From Solidesulfovibrio sp. (GTDB taxonomy: Bacteria; Desulfobacterota; Desulfovibrionia; Desulfovibrionales; Desulfovibrionaceae): 64,000 nt of DNA. Below, in pieces: positions 56,764 to 64,000 of this stretch (position 1 is its first letter; every line of letters starts with the position of its first letter). The stretch covers positions 1 to 64,000 of the forward strand of contig NZ_JBCFBA010000007.1 in NCBI RefSeq assembly GCF_038562415.1. The letters are read 5' to 3'. Made by a program: the position numbers and the translations under genes. The notes under the pieces were generated by a model. That model searched no databases, had not been told where the DNA came from, and saw only the letters and a list, made by a program, of their open reading frames with translations.

Positions 56764-56855
56764 CCGTACCCCGCCCACGCCCCATGCGCCCGTCCCGCGC
56801 CCCGCATCGCCGCCACGCCGTCCGGGCGGCCTGACCGCCCGACGGATTCACCATC

Positions 56856-58391
56856 ATGGAGGCCGTGTTTTTTCGGTTCCTGGCCCGGGAACTGACCGGG
56901 GTCCTGGCCGGCGGCCGGGTGGAAAAAGTCTTCGCCCCCGCGCCCAACGTCCTGACCCTGGCCCTGTACCTGCCCCTGGGACGCGACATCCCCGGCCTCG
57001 CCGCCGGCAAAAAGACCCTGTACCTGCACGCCCGTTACGGTACGGGCCGATTTTTCCTCTTTCTTTCCCCGCTCAAGACCGTCCAGCCCGAACGGGCTCC
57101 GGCGGCGGCCATGCGGCTGCGCAAGCATCTCGGCGGCCGGCGCATCGCCGGGGTGCTTCCCGACTGGCCCCGCCGCCGCCTGACCCTGGTCGTGGCCGGG
57201 GACGGGCCGTCGCTGCTGCTCGACCCCCGCTCGTTCCCGCAGCTCGTGGCCGCGCCGGCCGCCCCGGCCGGGGAAGACGACCCGGCCTGGCCGCCCCTGG
57301 AGGCGGTCCTCGGCGACCCCGATGTCTGGCAGGCCCATCCCCAGCTCTCCCCGTCCCTGCGCCGGCGCCTGGCCGGCCTGTCGCCGGAGTTGGCCGCGCA
57401 GGCCTACGCCAGGCTTTGCGCCCCCGAAGCCGAAGGCTTTTTCGTGGAATACGCGGGGGGTGCCCCCGAGGCCGTCTGGCCGCTACGCTGGCCCACCCGC
57501 CAGGGACCGGGACGGGACGTGCGGGAATTCCCCTCCGCCCTGGCCGCGGCCGCCGCGTTCGGCGAACCGCTGGCCTTCGGCGAGGTCGCCGGGCGGGAAA
57601 ACGCCCCCCAGGCCGCGGCCGAGACCGCCCGGGCGCGCCGGCTTTCCCGGGCCCTGGCCAGGCTCGACGCCGACCAGGCCCGCATGCGGGCCTATATCGC
57701 CCGCCGGGCCGAAGCCGACCTCCTGGCCGCCCATCTGCACGGTTTGGACAAACAGGCTAAAATTGCGGATCTTTCCCTTCCCGGCCCCGAAGGCGATCCC
57801 GTCACCCTGCGCCTCGACCCGTCCCTGTCCGTGGTGGGCAACATGCGAAAGCTCTATGATTTGGCGGCCAAGGGCGAACGGGGCCTGACGGCCATCGCCC
57901 GGCGGCGCGAGGACTTGCAAGGCGGAAAAAAAGACTTAGAAGGTCGGGAACACGGCGCGCGCAAACCGGCGTCGGCCCGCCCCCTGCCCGGCCCCCTCGC
58001 CGACATCGCGGCGAACCGCTACCGCACCACAGACGGCTTCCTGGTCCTTCGCGGCAAGAACGCCAAGGCCGGGGAACAGCTCCTGCGCAAGGCCAGCCCC
58101 TTCGACCTGTGGCTGCACGTGGCCGACGGCCCGGGCGCCCACGTGATCCTGCGCCGGGACCACCCGCGCCGCGAGGTGCCGCGCAAGAGCCTGCTCCAGG
58201 CGGCCGGCCTGGCCGCCCTGGCCAGCTTCGCTTCCGGCGCCGGCGCGGCCGAGGTCATGGTGGGGCGCGTGGCCGACGTGCGGCCCATCAAGGGCGCCCC
58301 CGCCGGCAAGGTGGCCGTGACGGCGCTTGTGGAAACGGTGCGCGTGGATGTGGACCCGCGCCTGGAAGAAATGTTGCGGCAACAGGCGTAA
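56856..58391 (+). CDS. NFACT-family (RqcH-like) protein
   Basis: The 511-residue product has an NFACT-N domain (residues 1-235), a coiled-coil core (about 245-330) and the C-terminal NFACT-R domain starting TTDGFLVLRGKNAKAGEQLL with the FDLWLHVADGPGAHVILR motif. RqcH binds stalled 50S subunits and adds Ala tails. The Asp-Arg pair needed for tailing (Asp97-Arg98 in Bacillus) seems to be Arg-Arg here (DWPRRRLTLVV, near 106-108), so tailing may be lost. Shorter than typical (about 570). It follows dksA by 92 bases. Confidence 0.87.
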   Translation: MEAVFFRFLARELTGVLAGGRVEKVFAPAPNVLTLALYLPLGRDIPGLAAGKKTLYLHARYGTGRFFLFLSPLKTVQPERAPAAAMRLRKHLGGRRIAGVLPDWPRRRLTLVVAGDGPSLLLDPRSFPQLVAAPAAPAGEDDPAWPPLEAVLGDPDVWQAHPQLSPSLRRRLAGLSPELAAQAYARLCAPEAEGFFVEYAGGAPEAVWPLRWPTRQGPGRDVREFPSALAAAAAFGEPLAFGEVAGRENAPQAAAETARARRLSRALARLDADQARMRAYIARRAEADLLAAHLHGLDKQAKIADLSLPGPEGDPVTLRLDPSLSVVGNMRKLYDLAAKGERGLTAIARRREDLQGGKKDLEGREHGARKPASARPLPGPLADIAANRYRTTDGFLVLRGKNAKAGEQLLRKASPFDLWLHVADGPGAHVILRRDHPRREVPRKSLLQAAGLAALASFASGAGAAEVMVGRVADVRPIKGAPAGKVAVTALVETVRVDVDPRLEEMLRQQA

Positions 58392-58446
58392 TCGCGCGGA
58401 TACACTTGTCCTTGCCGCGCTGTTGTATTAGGAGCGAAACCGGGCC

Positions 58447-58482
58447 ATGCACAGCATCCGGAACCGCGTTGTGACACCATGA
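58447..58482 (+). CDS. Possible 11-residue leader peptide before phoH
   Basis: AGGAG lies 12 bases upstream of an ATG that opens [11 protein letters not shown] and stops with TGA overlapping the phoH ATG (ATGA, 58479-58482). phoH itself has only a weak ribosome site, so this short frame could couple or tune its translation. It may also be chance. Confidence 0.3.
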   Translation: MHSIRNRVVTP

Positions 58483-59465
58483 TGGAAACGCTCGGGCACG
58501 AACGGCGGCTGGAGTTCGACGACTCGGAGCTGGCCAGGGACCTGTTCGGTCCCCACAATGAAAACCTCGCCCTGATCGCCGGCAAATCCGGGGCGCGTCT
58601 CGACACCCGGGGCAACGCCGTGGTCCTGCGGGCCGATTCCGAGGAGACGCTTTCCCATGTGGCCAATGTGCTGGTGCAGCTCTACGGGTTGTTGCGCCAG
58701 GGAAAGCCCGTCTACCCGGCCGACGTGGAACAGGCCCTGAGCGTCCTGGCCCGCGAGCCCGAGGCCAGCCTCCAGCGCGTCTACCGCGAGGAGGCCCTGG
58801 CCGTTTCCGGCAAAAAGACCGTCGCCCCCAAGACCGCCACCCAGCGCGACTACCTGGCCGCCATCCGCAGAAGCGACCTGGTCTTCGGCATCGGCCCGGC
58901 CGGCACGGGCAAGACCTACCTGGCCGTGGCCATGGGCGTGCACTTTTTGCTGGACCGGCGGGTCAAGCGGCTCATCCTCACCCGGCCGGCCGTGGAAGCC
59001 GGAGAAAAACTGGGCTTTTTGCCCGGCGACATGGTGGAGAAGGTCAACCCCTACCTGCGCCCGCTCTACGACGCCCTCCACGACATGCTGGACTTCCGCA
59101 AGGTGCGGGAAATGCTCGACGCGGGCGTCATCGAGGTGGCCCCCCTGGCCTTCATGCGCGGGCGCACCTTAAACGACGCGCTGATCATCCTCGACGAGGC
59201 CCAAAACACCACCCCCGAACAGATGAAGATGTTTCTCACCCGCCTGGGCCTGGCCTCCAAGGCCGTGGTCACCGGCGACGTGACCCAGATCGACCTGCCG
59301 CCCCGGTCCGTGTCCGGGCTGGTGGAGGCCAGGCGGGTGCTGCGCGACGTGCGCGGCATCGATTTCATATCGTTTAGCGACGCGGACGTGATCCGCCATC
59401 CCCTGGTGGGAAGGATCGTCAAGGCCTATGAGCGAGATAGTCAACAAGGTCAAACGGAAGCTTAA
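58479..59465 (+). CDS. phoH: PhoH-family ATPase
   Basis: The 328-residue product has an N-terminal KH-like region ([20 protein letters not shown]) and the PhoH ATPase: Walker A GPAGTGKT at residues 139-146, [18 protein letters not shown], and Walker [25 protein letters not shown], in pieces. The family is linked to RNA metabolism and sits beside ybeY in many bacteria, as here. It overlaps the next gene (pgpH-like) by 38 bases. The function is ATP-dependent RNA processing by inference. Confidence 0.94.
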   Translation: MMETLGHERRLEFDDSELARDLFGPHNENLALIAGKSGARLDTRGNAVVLRADSEETLSHVANVLVQLYGLLRQGKPVYPADVEQALSVLAREPEASLQRVYREEALAVSGKKTVAPKTATQRDYLAAIRRSDLVFGIGPAGTGKTYLAVAMGVHFLLDRRVKRLILTRPAVEAGEKLGFLPGDMVEKVNPYLRPLYDALHDMLDFRKVREMLDAGVIEVAPLAFMRGRTLNDALIILDEAQNTTPEQMKMFLTRLGLASKAVVTGDVTQIDLPPRSVSGLVEARRVLRDVRGIDFISFSDADVIRHPLVGRIVKAYERDSQQGQTEA

Positions 59466-61734
59466 GGGCGCCGCCAACGGCCAGGCGGCCCGGGCCGGCC
59501 TGCCGCACAGCCTGCCGGGGTTCCTGTTCTTCCTGACCGCCGTCTTCGCCCTGAGTTTCGTGGCCAGGCTCGGCCTGGACAACTCGGTGAAGCTTTTCAC
59601 GGCCGGCGAGATCGCCACGCAAGACGTGGCCGCCGACCAGAACCTCCAGATCGAGGACGTGGAGGCCACCAGCCGCAAGCGTGAGCAGGTGGCCGAATCC
59701 CAGCCCCCGGTCTTCGACGTGAGCCCCCTGCCCTACGAGGCCCTGGCCAAGGCCGCCGAGGACATCGTCGTGGCCGTGCGCACCGCCGGCGGCGAGGACG
59801 TGGAAAAACTGCGCTGGCAACTCGCCGAAAACCTCAACACCGAGGTCGGCCCGGACGTCATGGAAGTCTGGCGCCAGGACGAGTTCAAGACCCTGCTGGA
59901 CCGCGACGTCCTGCCCTGGCTCAAGCAGAACTACGAATCCGGCGTGGTGGCCGCCTCGACCCAGTTCGCGCCCTATAAAAACGGCATCCTCATCCGCGAC
60001 CTGCCCTCCATGATGGAGACGCTGCGCGTGGAGACCCGCGACATCAAGGACCTCAAACAGATCAAGGACGACCTGGAGCACCAGCTCAAGGTCTCCATGA
60101 ACAAGCCCTTCCGCCTGCGCAAGGCCGTCTACGTCCTGGTCTACCCCCTGCTCGCCCCCAACATGACCTTCAACCAGGACACCACGCAAGCCCGGAAGCG
60201 CGAGATCACCCGGGCCGTGGAGCCGCTGTATTACATCATTAAAAAAGGCGAGATCATCGTGCGCCAGGGCGAGCGCGTGGGCCCGGTCCAGCAACTGAAG
60301 CTGCAGGCCCTCTACTCCCACCGCAAGGGCCCCTACAATTTCTACCGGGCCATGGGCCTTTTCGGCATGTGCCTGATGTTCCTGGCCGTTCTGGCCGTCT
60401 CCCTGGAGCGCTCGGGGCTCAAGCGCGTGCGCGGCACGGACTGGGTCTTCCTGGGCGTGATCCTGCTCATCTTCGGGCTTCTGGCCAAGATCGCCGACGT
60501 GGTCACCCTGCCGGGCGGCGGCGGCCTGCCCGAGGCGACCCGATCCATGTACTTCGCCGTCAGCCTGCCCATGGCCGGGGCGGCGGGCATCCTGGCGCTT
60601 TTTTTCTCCAAGCGCCTGTGCATCTTCGTCAGCCTCATCCTGTCGTTTCTGGCCGCCAACATGGTCTACGGCGGCATCGGCATCTTCTGCTACTACTTCG
60701 TCGGCTGCATGATCTACGTCTACCTCATGAAGCGCTCCGAGACCCGGCCGCAGGTGCTGCGCTCGGCCCTGCCGCTTTTCGCCGCCTTGTGCGTCATGTG
60801 GGGCTCGGTCAACCTCATGGACTTAAACGACCCGTCGGTGGTCGGCGCGGGCGTGGCCTTCACGGCCTTGTCGGCCTTTTTGTCGCTTCTGGCCGTGGTC
60901 GGCATCGCGCCCATCATGGAACTCATGTTCGGCTACACCTCGCGCTTTCGCCTGATGGAACTGCTCAACCTCGAACAGCCGCTGCTGCAGGAGCTCATGG
61001 TCAAGGCGCCGGGCACCTACCACCATTCGCTGATCGTCTCCAACATGGTCGAGGCCGGGGCCAGGGTCATCGGGGCCAACCCGCTTTTGGCCAAGGTGGC
61101 GGCGCTGTACCACGACATCGGCAAGCTCAAGAGCCCCCACTATTTCATCGAAAACATCTCCTGCAAAGAAAACCGCCACAACAAGCTGGCCCCGTCCATG
61201 AGCGCGCTGATCCTCATCGCCCACGTCAAAAAGGGCGTGGAACTGGCCCGCGAACACCGCCTGGGCCAGCAGATCACGGACCTCATCGGCCAGCACCACG
61301 GCACCACGCTCATCGCCTACTTCCACCACAAGGCCAAGGAGCTGGCCGAGGCCAAGGGCGACGACCCCATCCGCGAGGAGGATTACCGCTATCCCGGCCC
61401 CAAGCCCCAGACCAAGGAAGCCGGGCTCATTTTGCTCGCCGACGCCATCGAGGCCTCCAGCCGCACCCTGGTCGACCCCACGCCCAGCCGCATCAAGGGC
61501 CACATCCAGAACATCGTGCGCAAGATCCACGACGAGGGCGAACTCGACGACTGCCAGCTGACGCTCAAGGACCTGTCGCTTTTAAGCGACACCTTCCAGC
61601 GCATCCTGACCGGCATCTTCCACCAGCGCATCGAATACCCCAGCGCCAAGGCCGCGGACGACAAGAACGGCAAGCACCGCGACGAGCCGCCCTGCGCCGT
61701 GACGCCCAAGGGCGCGGCGGAACACGCCGCATGA
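59428..61734 (+). CDS. 7TMR-HDED/HD phosphohydrolase (PgpH-like)
   Basis: The 768-residue membrane protein has an N-terminal anchor (about 25-47), an extracytoplasmic 7TMR-HDED domain (about 60-290), seven membrane helices (about 300-480) and a cytoplasmic HD domain with HHS at 532-534, catalytic His562-Asp563 (YHDIGKLK) and HHGTT. In Firmicutes this architecture is the cyclic di-AMP phosphodiesterase PgpH. AAGG precedes the ATG at 5 bases. It overlaps phoH (38 bases) and ybeY (ATGA). No cyclic di-AMP synthase is in the window, so the substrate is inferred. Confidence 0.92.
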   Translation: MSEIVNKVKRKLKGAANGQAARAGLPHSLPGFLFFLTAVFALSFVARLGLDNSVKLFTAGEIATQDVAADQNLQIEDVEATSRKREQVAESQPPVFDVSPLPYEALAKAAEDIVVAVRTAGGEDVEKLRWQLAENLNTEVGPDVMEVWRQDEFKTLLDRDVLPWLKQNYESGVVAASTQFAPYKNGILIRDLPSMMETLRVETRDIKDLKQIKDDLEHQLKVSMNKPFRLRKAVYVLVYPLLAPNMTFNQDTTQARKREITRAVEPLYYIIKKGEIIVRQGERVGPVQQLKLQALYSHRKGPYNFYRAMGLFGMCLMFLAVLAVSLERSGLKRVRGTDWVFLGVILLIFGLLAKIADVVTLPGGGGLPEATRSMYFAVSLPMAGAAGILALFFSKRLCIFVSLILSFLAANMVYGGIGIFCYYFVGCMIYVYLMKRSETRPQVLRSALPLFAALCVMWGSVNLMDLNDPSVVGAGVAFTALSAFLSLLAVVGIAPIMELMFGYTSRFRLMELLNLEQPLLQELMVKAPGTYHHSLIVSNMVEAGARVIGANPLLAKVAALYHDIGKLKSPHYFIENISCKENRHNKLAPSMSALILIAHVKKGVELAREHRLGQQITDLIGQHHGTTLIAYFHHKAKELAEAKGDDPIREEDYRYPGPKPQTKEAGLILLADAIEASSRTLVDPTPSRIKGHIQNIVRKIHDEGELDDCQLTLKDLSLLSDTFQRILTGIFHQRIEYPSAKAADDKNGKHRDEPPCAVTPKGAAEHAA

Positions 61735-62195
61735 TCGGCCGGGCCAGGGGGCTCGGCCATCCCGGGCTGCCCGCCTCGAGGCCGGAACTGGCGGCGCTTT
61801 GCCGGCGGCTGCTGCGGGCCCTCGACCTCGAAGGCCGCGACTTCGACTTGCGGGTGGTGGGTGACGCGGAGATGGCGCGGCTCAACCGCGACTACCTGGG
61901 GCTGCCCGGCCCGACCAACGTGCTGAGCTTTCCGGCCGGCGACCCCGACCGGCCGGACTCTCTCGGGGAAATGGCCCTGAGCCTCGACACCGTGGCCCGG
62001 GAGGCTTTTCTTTACGGCCAGGACCCGGCCGAGCACCTGGCCCGGCTGCTGGCCCACGGCTTCCTGCACCTGGCCGGCCTCGACCACGGGCCGGTCATGG
62101 AAGCGCTCACGGACGCGGCCGTGGCGGCCCTGCGCGACGCGGACGCTCCGGCCTCGGACCGGGCCGTCAGCCCTCGTCCGCCCCAAGCAGGGTAA
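61731..62195 (+). CDS. ybeY: Endoribonuclease YbeY
   Basis: YbeY is a zinc RNase for 16S rRNA 3'-end maturation and ribosome quality control. The 154-residue product has TNVLSFPAGD and the metal-binding signature HGFLHLAGLDH (His-x3-His-x5-His). The start overlaps the stop of the HD gene as ATGA, so it is translationally coupled. The last 29 bases overlap the convergent sensor kinase gene. Length is typical. Confidence 0.94.
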   Translation: MIGRARGLGHPGLPASRPELAALCRRLLRALDLEGRDFDLRVVGDAEMARLNRDYLGLPGPTNVLSFPAGDPDRPDSLGEMALSLDTVAREAFLYGQDPAEHLARLLAHGFLHLAGLDHGPVMEALTDAAVAALRDADAPASDRAVSPRPPQAG

Positions 62196-63804
62196 AGGGC
62201 GCGCTGAAACAGAACAGGCTGCCCGCTCCCGGCGCGCTTTCCACGGAAAGGCTGCCGCCCATGGCCTCGGCCACCTTGCTGGCGATGGCCAGCCCCATGC
62301 CCACCCCGCCGAACCGCCGGGTCACGCTGCCGTCGACCTGCCGGAACGGCTCGAAAATGGTCTGGCGCTCCCGGGCCGACAGGCCGATGCCCGTATCGCG
62401 CACGGCGAACGTCAGGACCACGCGTCCCTCCCGCGGCGTGGCCGCCTCCCCCGGCCCATGGCCATTGCCCGGCGTGACCGTCACCGCCACCGCGCCCGAG
62501 GCGGTGAACTTGACGGCGTTGCTGACCAAGGCGGCCAGTATCCGGCGCAGGCCCGCCCCGTCGCCGACCACCGCCGCCGGGACCTCGGGATCGATGCGGA
62601 AGGACAACTCCAGGCCCTTTTGCAGGGCCGAGGCGCCGAAGGAATTGATGGCGCCCTGGACGATGTCCCCGATGAGGAAAGGCCCCTGTTGCCCGGCCTC
62701 GCCGCCGGCATCCAGGCGGGCGTAATCCAGGATGCCCACCAACAATTCGGTCAGTTTCCCGGCGCTTTCGCGCAGGGTCTCGACGATGTCGCGCTGTTCC
62801 CCGGAAAGTGCCGTGGCCGCCAGCATCTCGGCCATGCCCAGGATGCCGTTGAGCGGGGTTCGGATCTCATGGGTCAGGTTGTCCATGAACTCGCGTTTGA
62901 GGCGTTCGGCGGCGCGCGCGGCCTCCTCGGCCAGTTGGCGCTCGGTGACGTCCTCCATGAGCCAGACGGAACCGGCTTGCGGTCTGTCGGGATACAGGAC
63001 CTGGCCGATGATGCGGCACCAGAAATCCGTGCCGTCCAGGCGGCGCATGACCCGCACGGAATCGACCCGTTCCCCGCGGGCGATCAGGGGATAGAACTGC
63101 TCGCCGAAGGCCTCGTAGGAGGCCTGATCGGGATAGAAGGCGGCCGTGGGCTTGCCGACGACGCCGCCCGGCGGGCTGGCGAAGAGTGCGTGGAAATGCG
63201 GATTGGCCCGGCGCACGATGCGGTCGGTCACAAAGGAGATGCCGATGGGGCTGTTCTCGAAAATGAGGTTGAGGCTGCGGTGCGATTCCTCCAGGGCCTT
63301 TTCGGCCTTGTGGCGCTGGACGATCTGGCGGCGCAACTCCTGATTGACGCGGCGCAGGTCCTCGGCCTGCTCGGCCACGTCCCGTTCCAGCTCGCGCCGG
63401 GCGATCCGGGCGTCGGTTTCCAGGCGCTTGCGGGTGGTGATGTTGCGGGCGGTGCAAAAAATCCCGGTGATGCGGCCCAAGCCGTCGCGCACCGGCGTCT
63501 TGAGCACTTGCAGCCAGACCGAACGGTTGTCGTGGACCACCTCGTATTCGAAGGAGGCGAACCGGCCGGAAGCGAGAACGGCCTGGTCGGCCCGGTAATG
63601 GCGGGCGGCGTTGTCGCCGGGAAAGATCTCGAAATCGGTATGGCCGATGATCGCGTCGCGAGGCAGGGCGAACAGGTTGCAGAAGGCCTTGTTGACGTAC
63701 CGATACACGCAACCCGCATCCTTGAAGAAGAACAGGTCGGGCGAGGCATTCATGAGCGAGGCGACAAAAGCGGGGTCTTCCATGGGCTGCGCACGATCCA
63801 TCAT
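62167..63804 (-). CDS. PAS sensor histidine kinase
   Basis: The 545-residue soluble kinase has two PAS domains (about residues 12-130 and 185-295; DLFFFKDAGCVYRYVNKAFC in the first), a coiled linker, a dimerisation/phosphoacceptor helix with His312 (NLTHEIRTPLNGILG) and a GHKL ATPase with N-box LVSNAVKFTASG, G1 VRDTGIGLS, F-box FEPFRQVD and G2 GGVGMGLAIAS. No receiver is attached and no response regulator is adjacent, so it is an orphan. The ATG at 63804 is followed by a second ATG in frame. Confidence 0.93.
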   Translation of the reverse strand: MMDRAQPMEDPAFVASLMNASPDLFFFKDAGCVYRYVNKAFCNLFALPRDAIIGHTDFEIFPGDNAARHYRADQAVLASGRFASFEYEVVHDNRSVWLQVLKTPVRDGLGRITGIFCTARNITTRKRLETDARIARRELERDVAEQAEDLRRVNQELRRQIVQRHKAEKALEESHRSLNLIFENSPIGISFVTDRIVRRANPHFHALFASPPGGVVGKPTAAFYPDQASYEAFGEQFYPLIARGERVDSVRVMRRLDGTDFWCRIIGQVLYPDRPQAGSVWLMEDVTERQLAEEAARAAERLKREFMDNLTHEIRTPLNGILGMAEMLAATALSGEQRDIVETLRESAGKLTELLVGILDYARLDAGGEAGQQGPFLIGDIVQGAINSFGASALQKGLELSFRIDPEVPAAVVGDGAGLRRILAALVSNAVKFTASGAVAVTVTPGNGHGPGEAATPREGRVVLTFAVRDTGIGLSARERQTIFEPFRQVDGSVTRRFGGVGMGLAIASKVAEAMGGSLSVESAPGAGSLFCFSAPFTLLGADEG

Positions 63805-63935
63805 GGCTTGCTGTTACGCCATTTCGACGCGCTTGACCAGGGATGGCGCAATGTGCCGGCCATTGCCGGGACGCGGGAAATGTGCTTCATTCCCGGGCAT
63901 GCGATCACGGCCCATCCGGCCGCCAGGGAGAATGC

Positions 63936-64000
63936 ATGCGCAAGGTTGTCGTTTCGGTTTTCTGTTCGGCCGCCCTGTTGGGCGCGGCCACGCTGGCCCA
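63936..64000 (+). CDS. Exported protein, start only
   Basis: The window ends inside this gene. MRKVVVSVFCSAALLGAATL is a clear Sec signal peptide, preceded by GGGAG at a good distance. The remainder is outside the window, so the product cannot be named. Confidence 0.6.
   Translation, partial: MRKVVVSVFCSAALLGAATLA

Overview
The window is GC-rich (third codon positions mostly G or C) and densely coding. It looks like chromosomal DNA of a deltaproteobacterial sulfate reducer, most likely a member of the Desulfovibrionaceae. That placement is an inference from gene content: bS21-YqeY-MutS2-DnaG-RpoD in one operon, XRE-cupin regulators beside acyl-CoA synthetases, an amphi-Trp protein, an H-NOX chemoreceptor and a probable selenoprotein. 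No prophage, integrase, insertion sequence or CRISPR array was seen. No stretch longer than 300 bases lacks a gene; the longest gap is 6516-6813, and the noncoding spans carry promoters, terminators and a dispersed hairpin repeat.

Layout. 1-6.5 kb: tRNA methyltransferase trmH, panB, a receiver-like TPR protein, lgt, a Cys-rich small protein, a glutamine cyclotransferase, a candidate selenoprotein with a SECIS-like hairpin (5341-5538), an outer-membrane barrel and a YbjQ-family protein. 6.8-14.8 kb: two uncharacterised helical proteins, a family 9 glycosyltransferase, a diguanylate cyclase, a secreted family 3 glycosidase and a chemoreceptor ending in an H-NOX domain. 14.8-20.9 kb: DUF1848 protein, D-serine ammonia-lyase, malic enzyme, fumarase and cytochrome b561. 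21-25.8 kb: miaB, a bifunctional-nuclease-family protein, a PHP phosphoesterase and acetyl-CoA synthetase. 25.9-30.5 kb: a radical SAM protein, a ParA/degenerate-ATPase-like/amphi-Trp cassette and an exported HAD phosphatase.

30.5-38 kb: the macromolecular synthesis operon (minus strand: rpsU, yqeY, mutS2, dnaG, rpoD), preceded by an HU gene paired with a small membrane protein. 38-44.7 kb: rsmA with a glycosyltransferase, a GAF-GGDEF cyclase, tRNA-Arg(CCG), a methyltransferase and nicotinate phosphoribosyltransferase. 44.7-49.5 kb: a mirror-symmetric pair of XRE-cupin regulators, each next to an acyl-CoA synthetase. 49.5-56.2 kb: acyltransferase, MarR regulator with a metal P-type ATPase, GAPDH, GAF protein and a third cyclase. 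56.4-64 kb: DksA-type regulator, NFACT protein, the phoH-pgpH-ybeY operon, a PAS sensor kinase and the start of an exported protein.

Themes. Central carbon flow is represented by fumarase, malic enzyme, acetyl-CoA synthetase and GAPDH. Signalling is heavy: three GGDEF proteins, a gas-sensing chemoreceptor and a hybrid PAS kinase. Two RNA-level signals stand out: the SECIS-like hairpin after an in-frame UGA, and four copies of a roughly 50-base hairpin repeat, each placed just after a stop codon in the same orientation and with compensatory changes in its arms.
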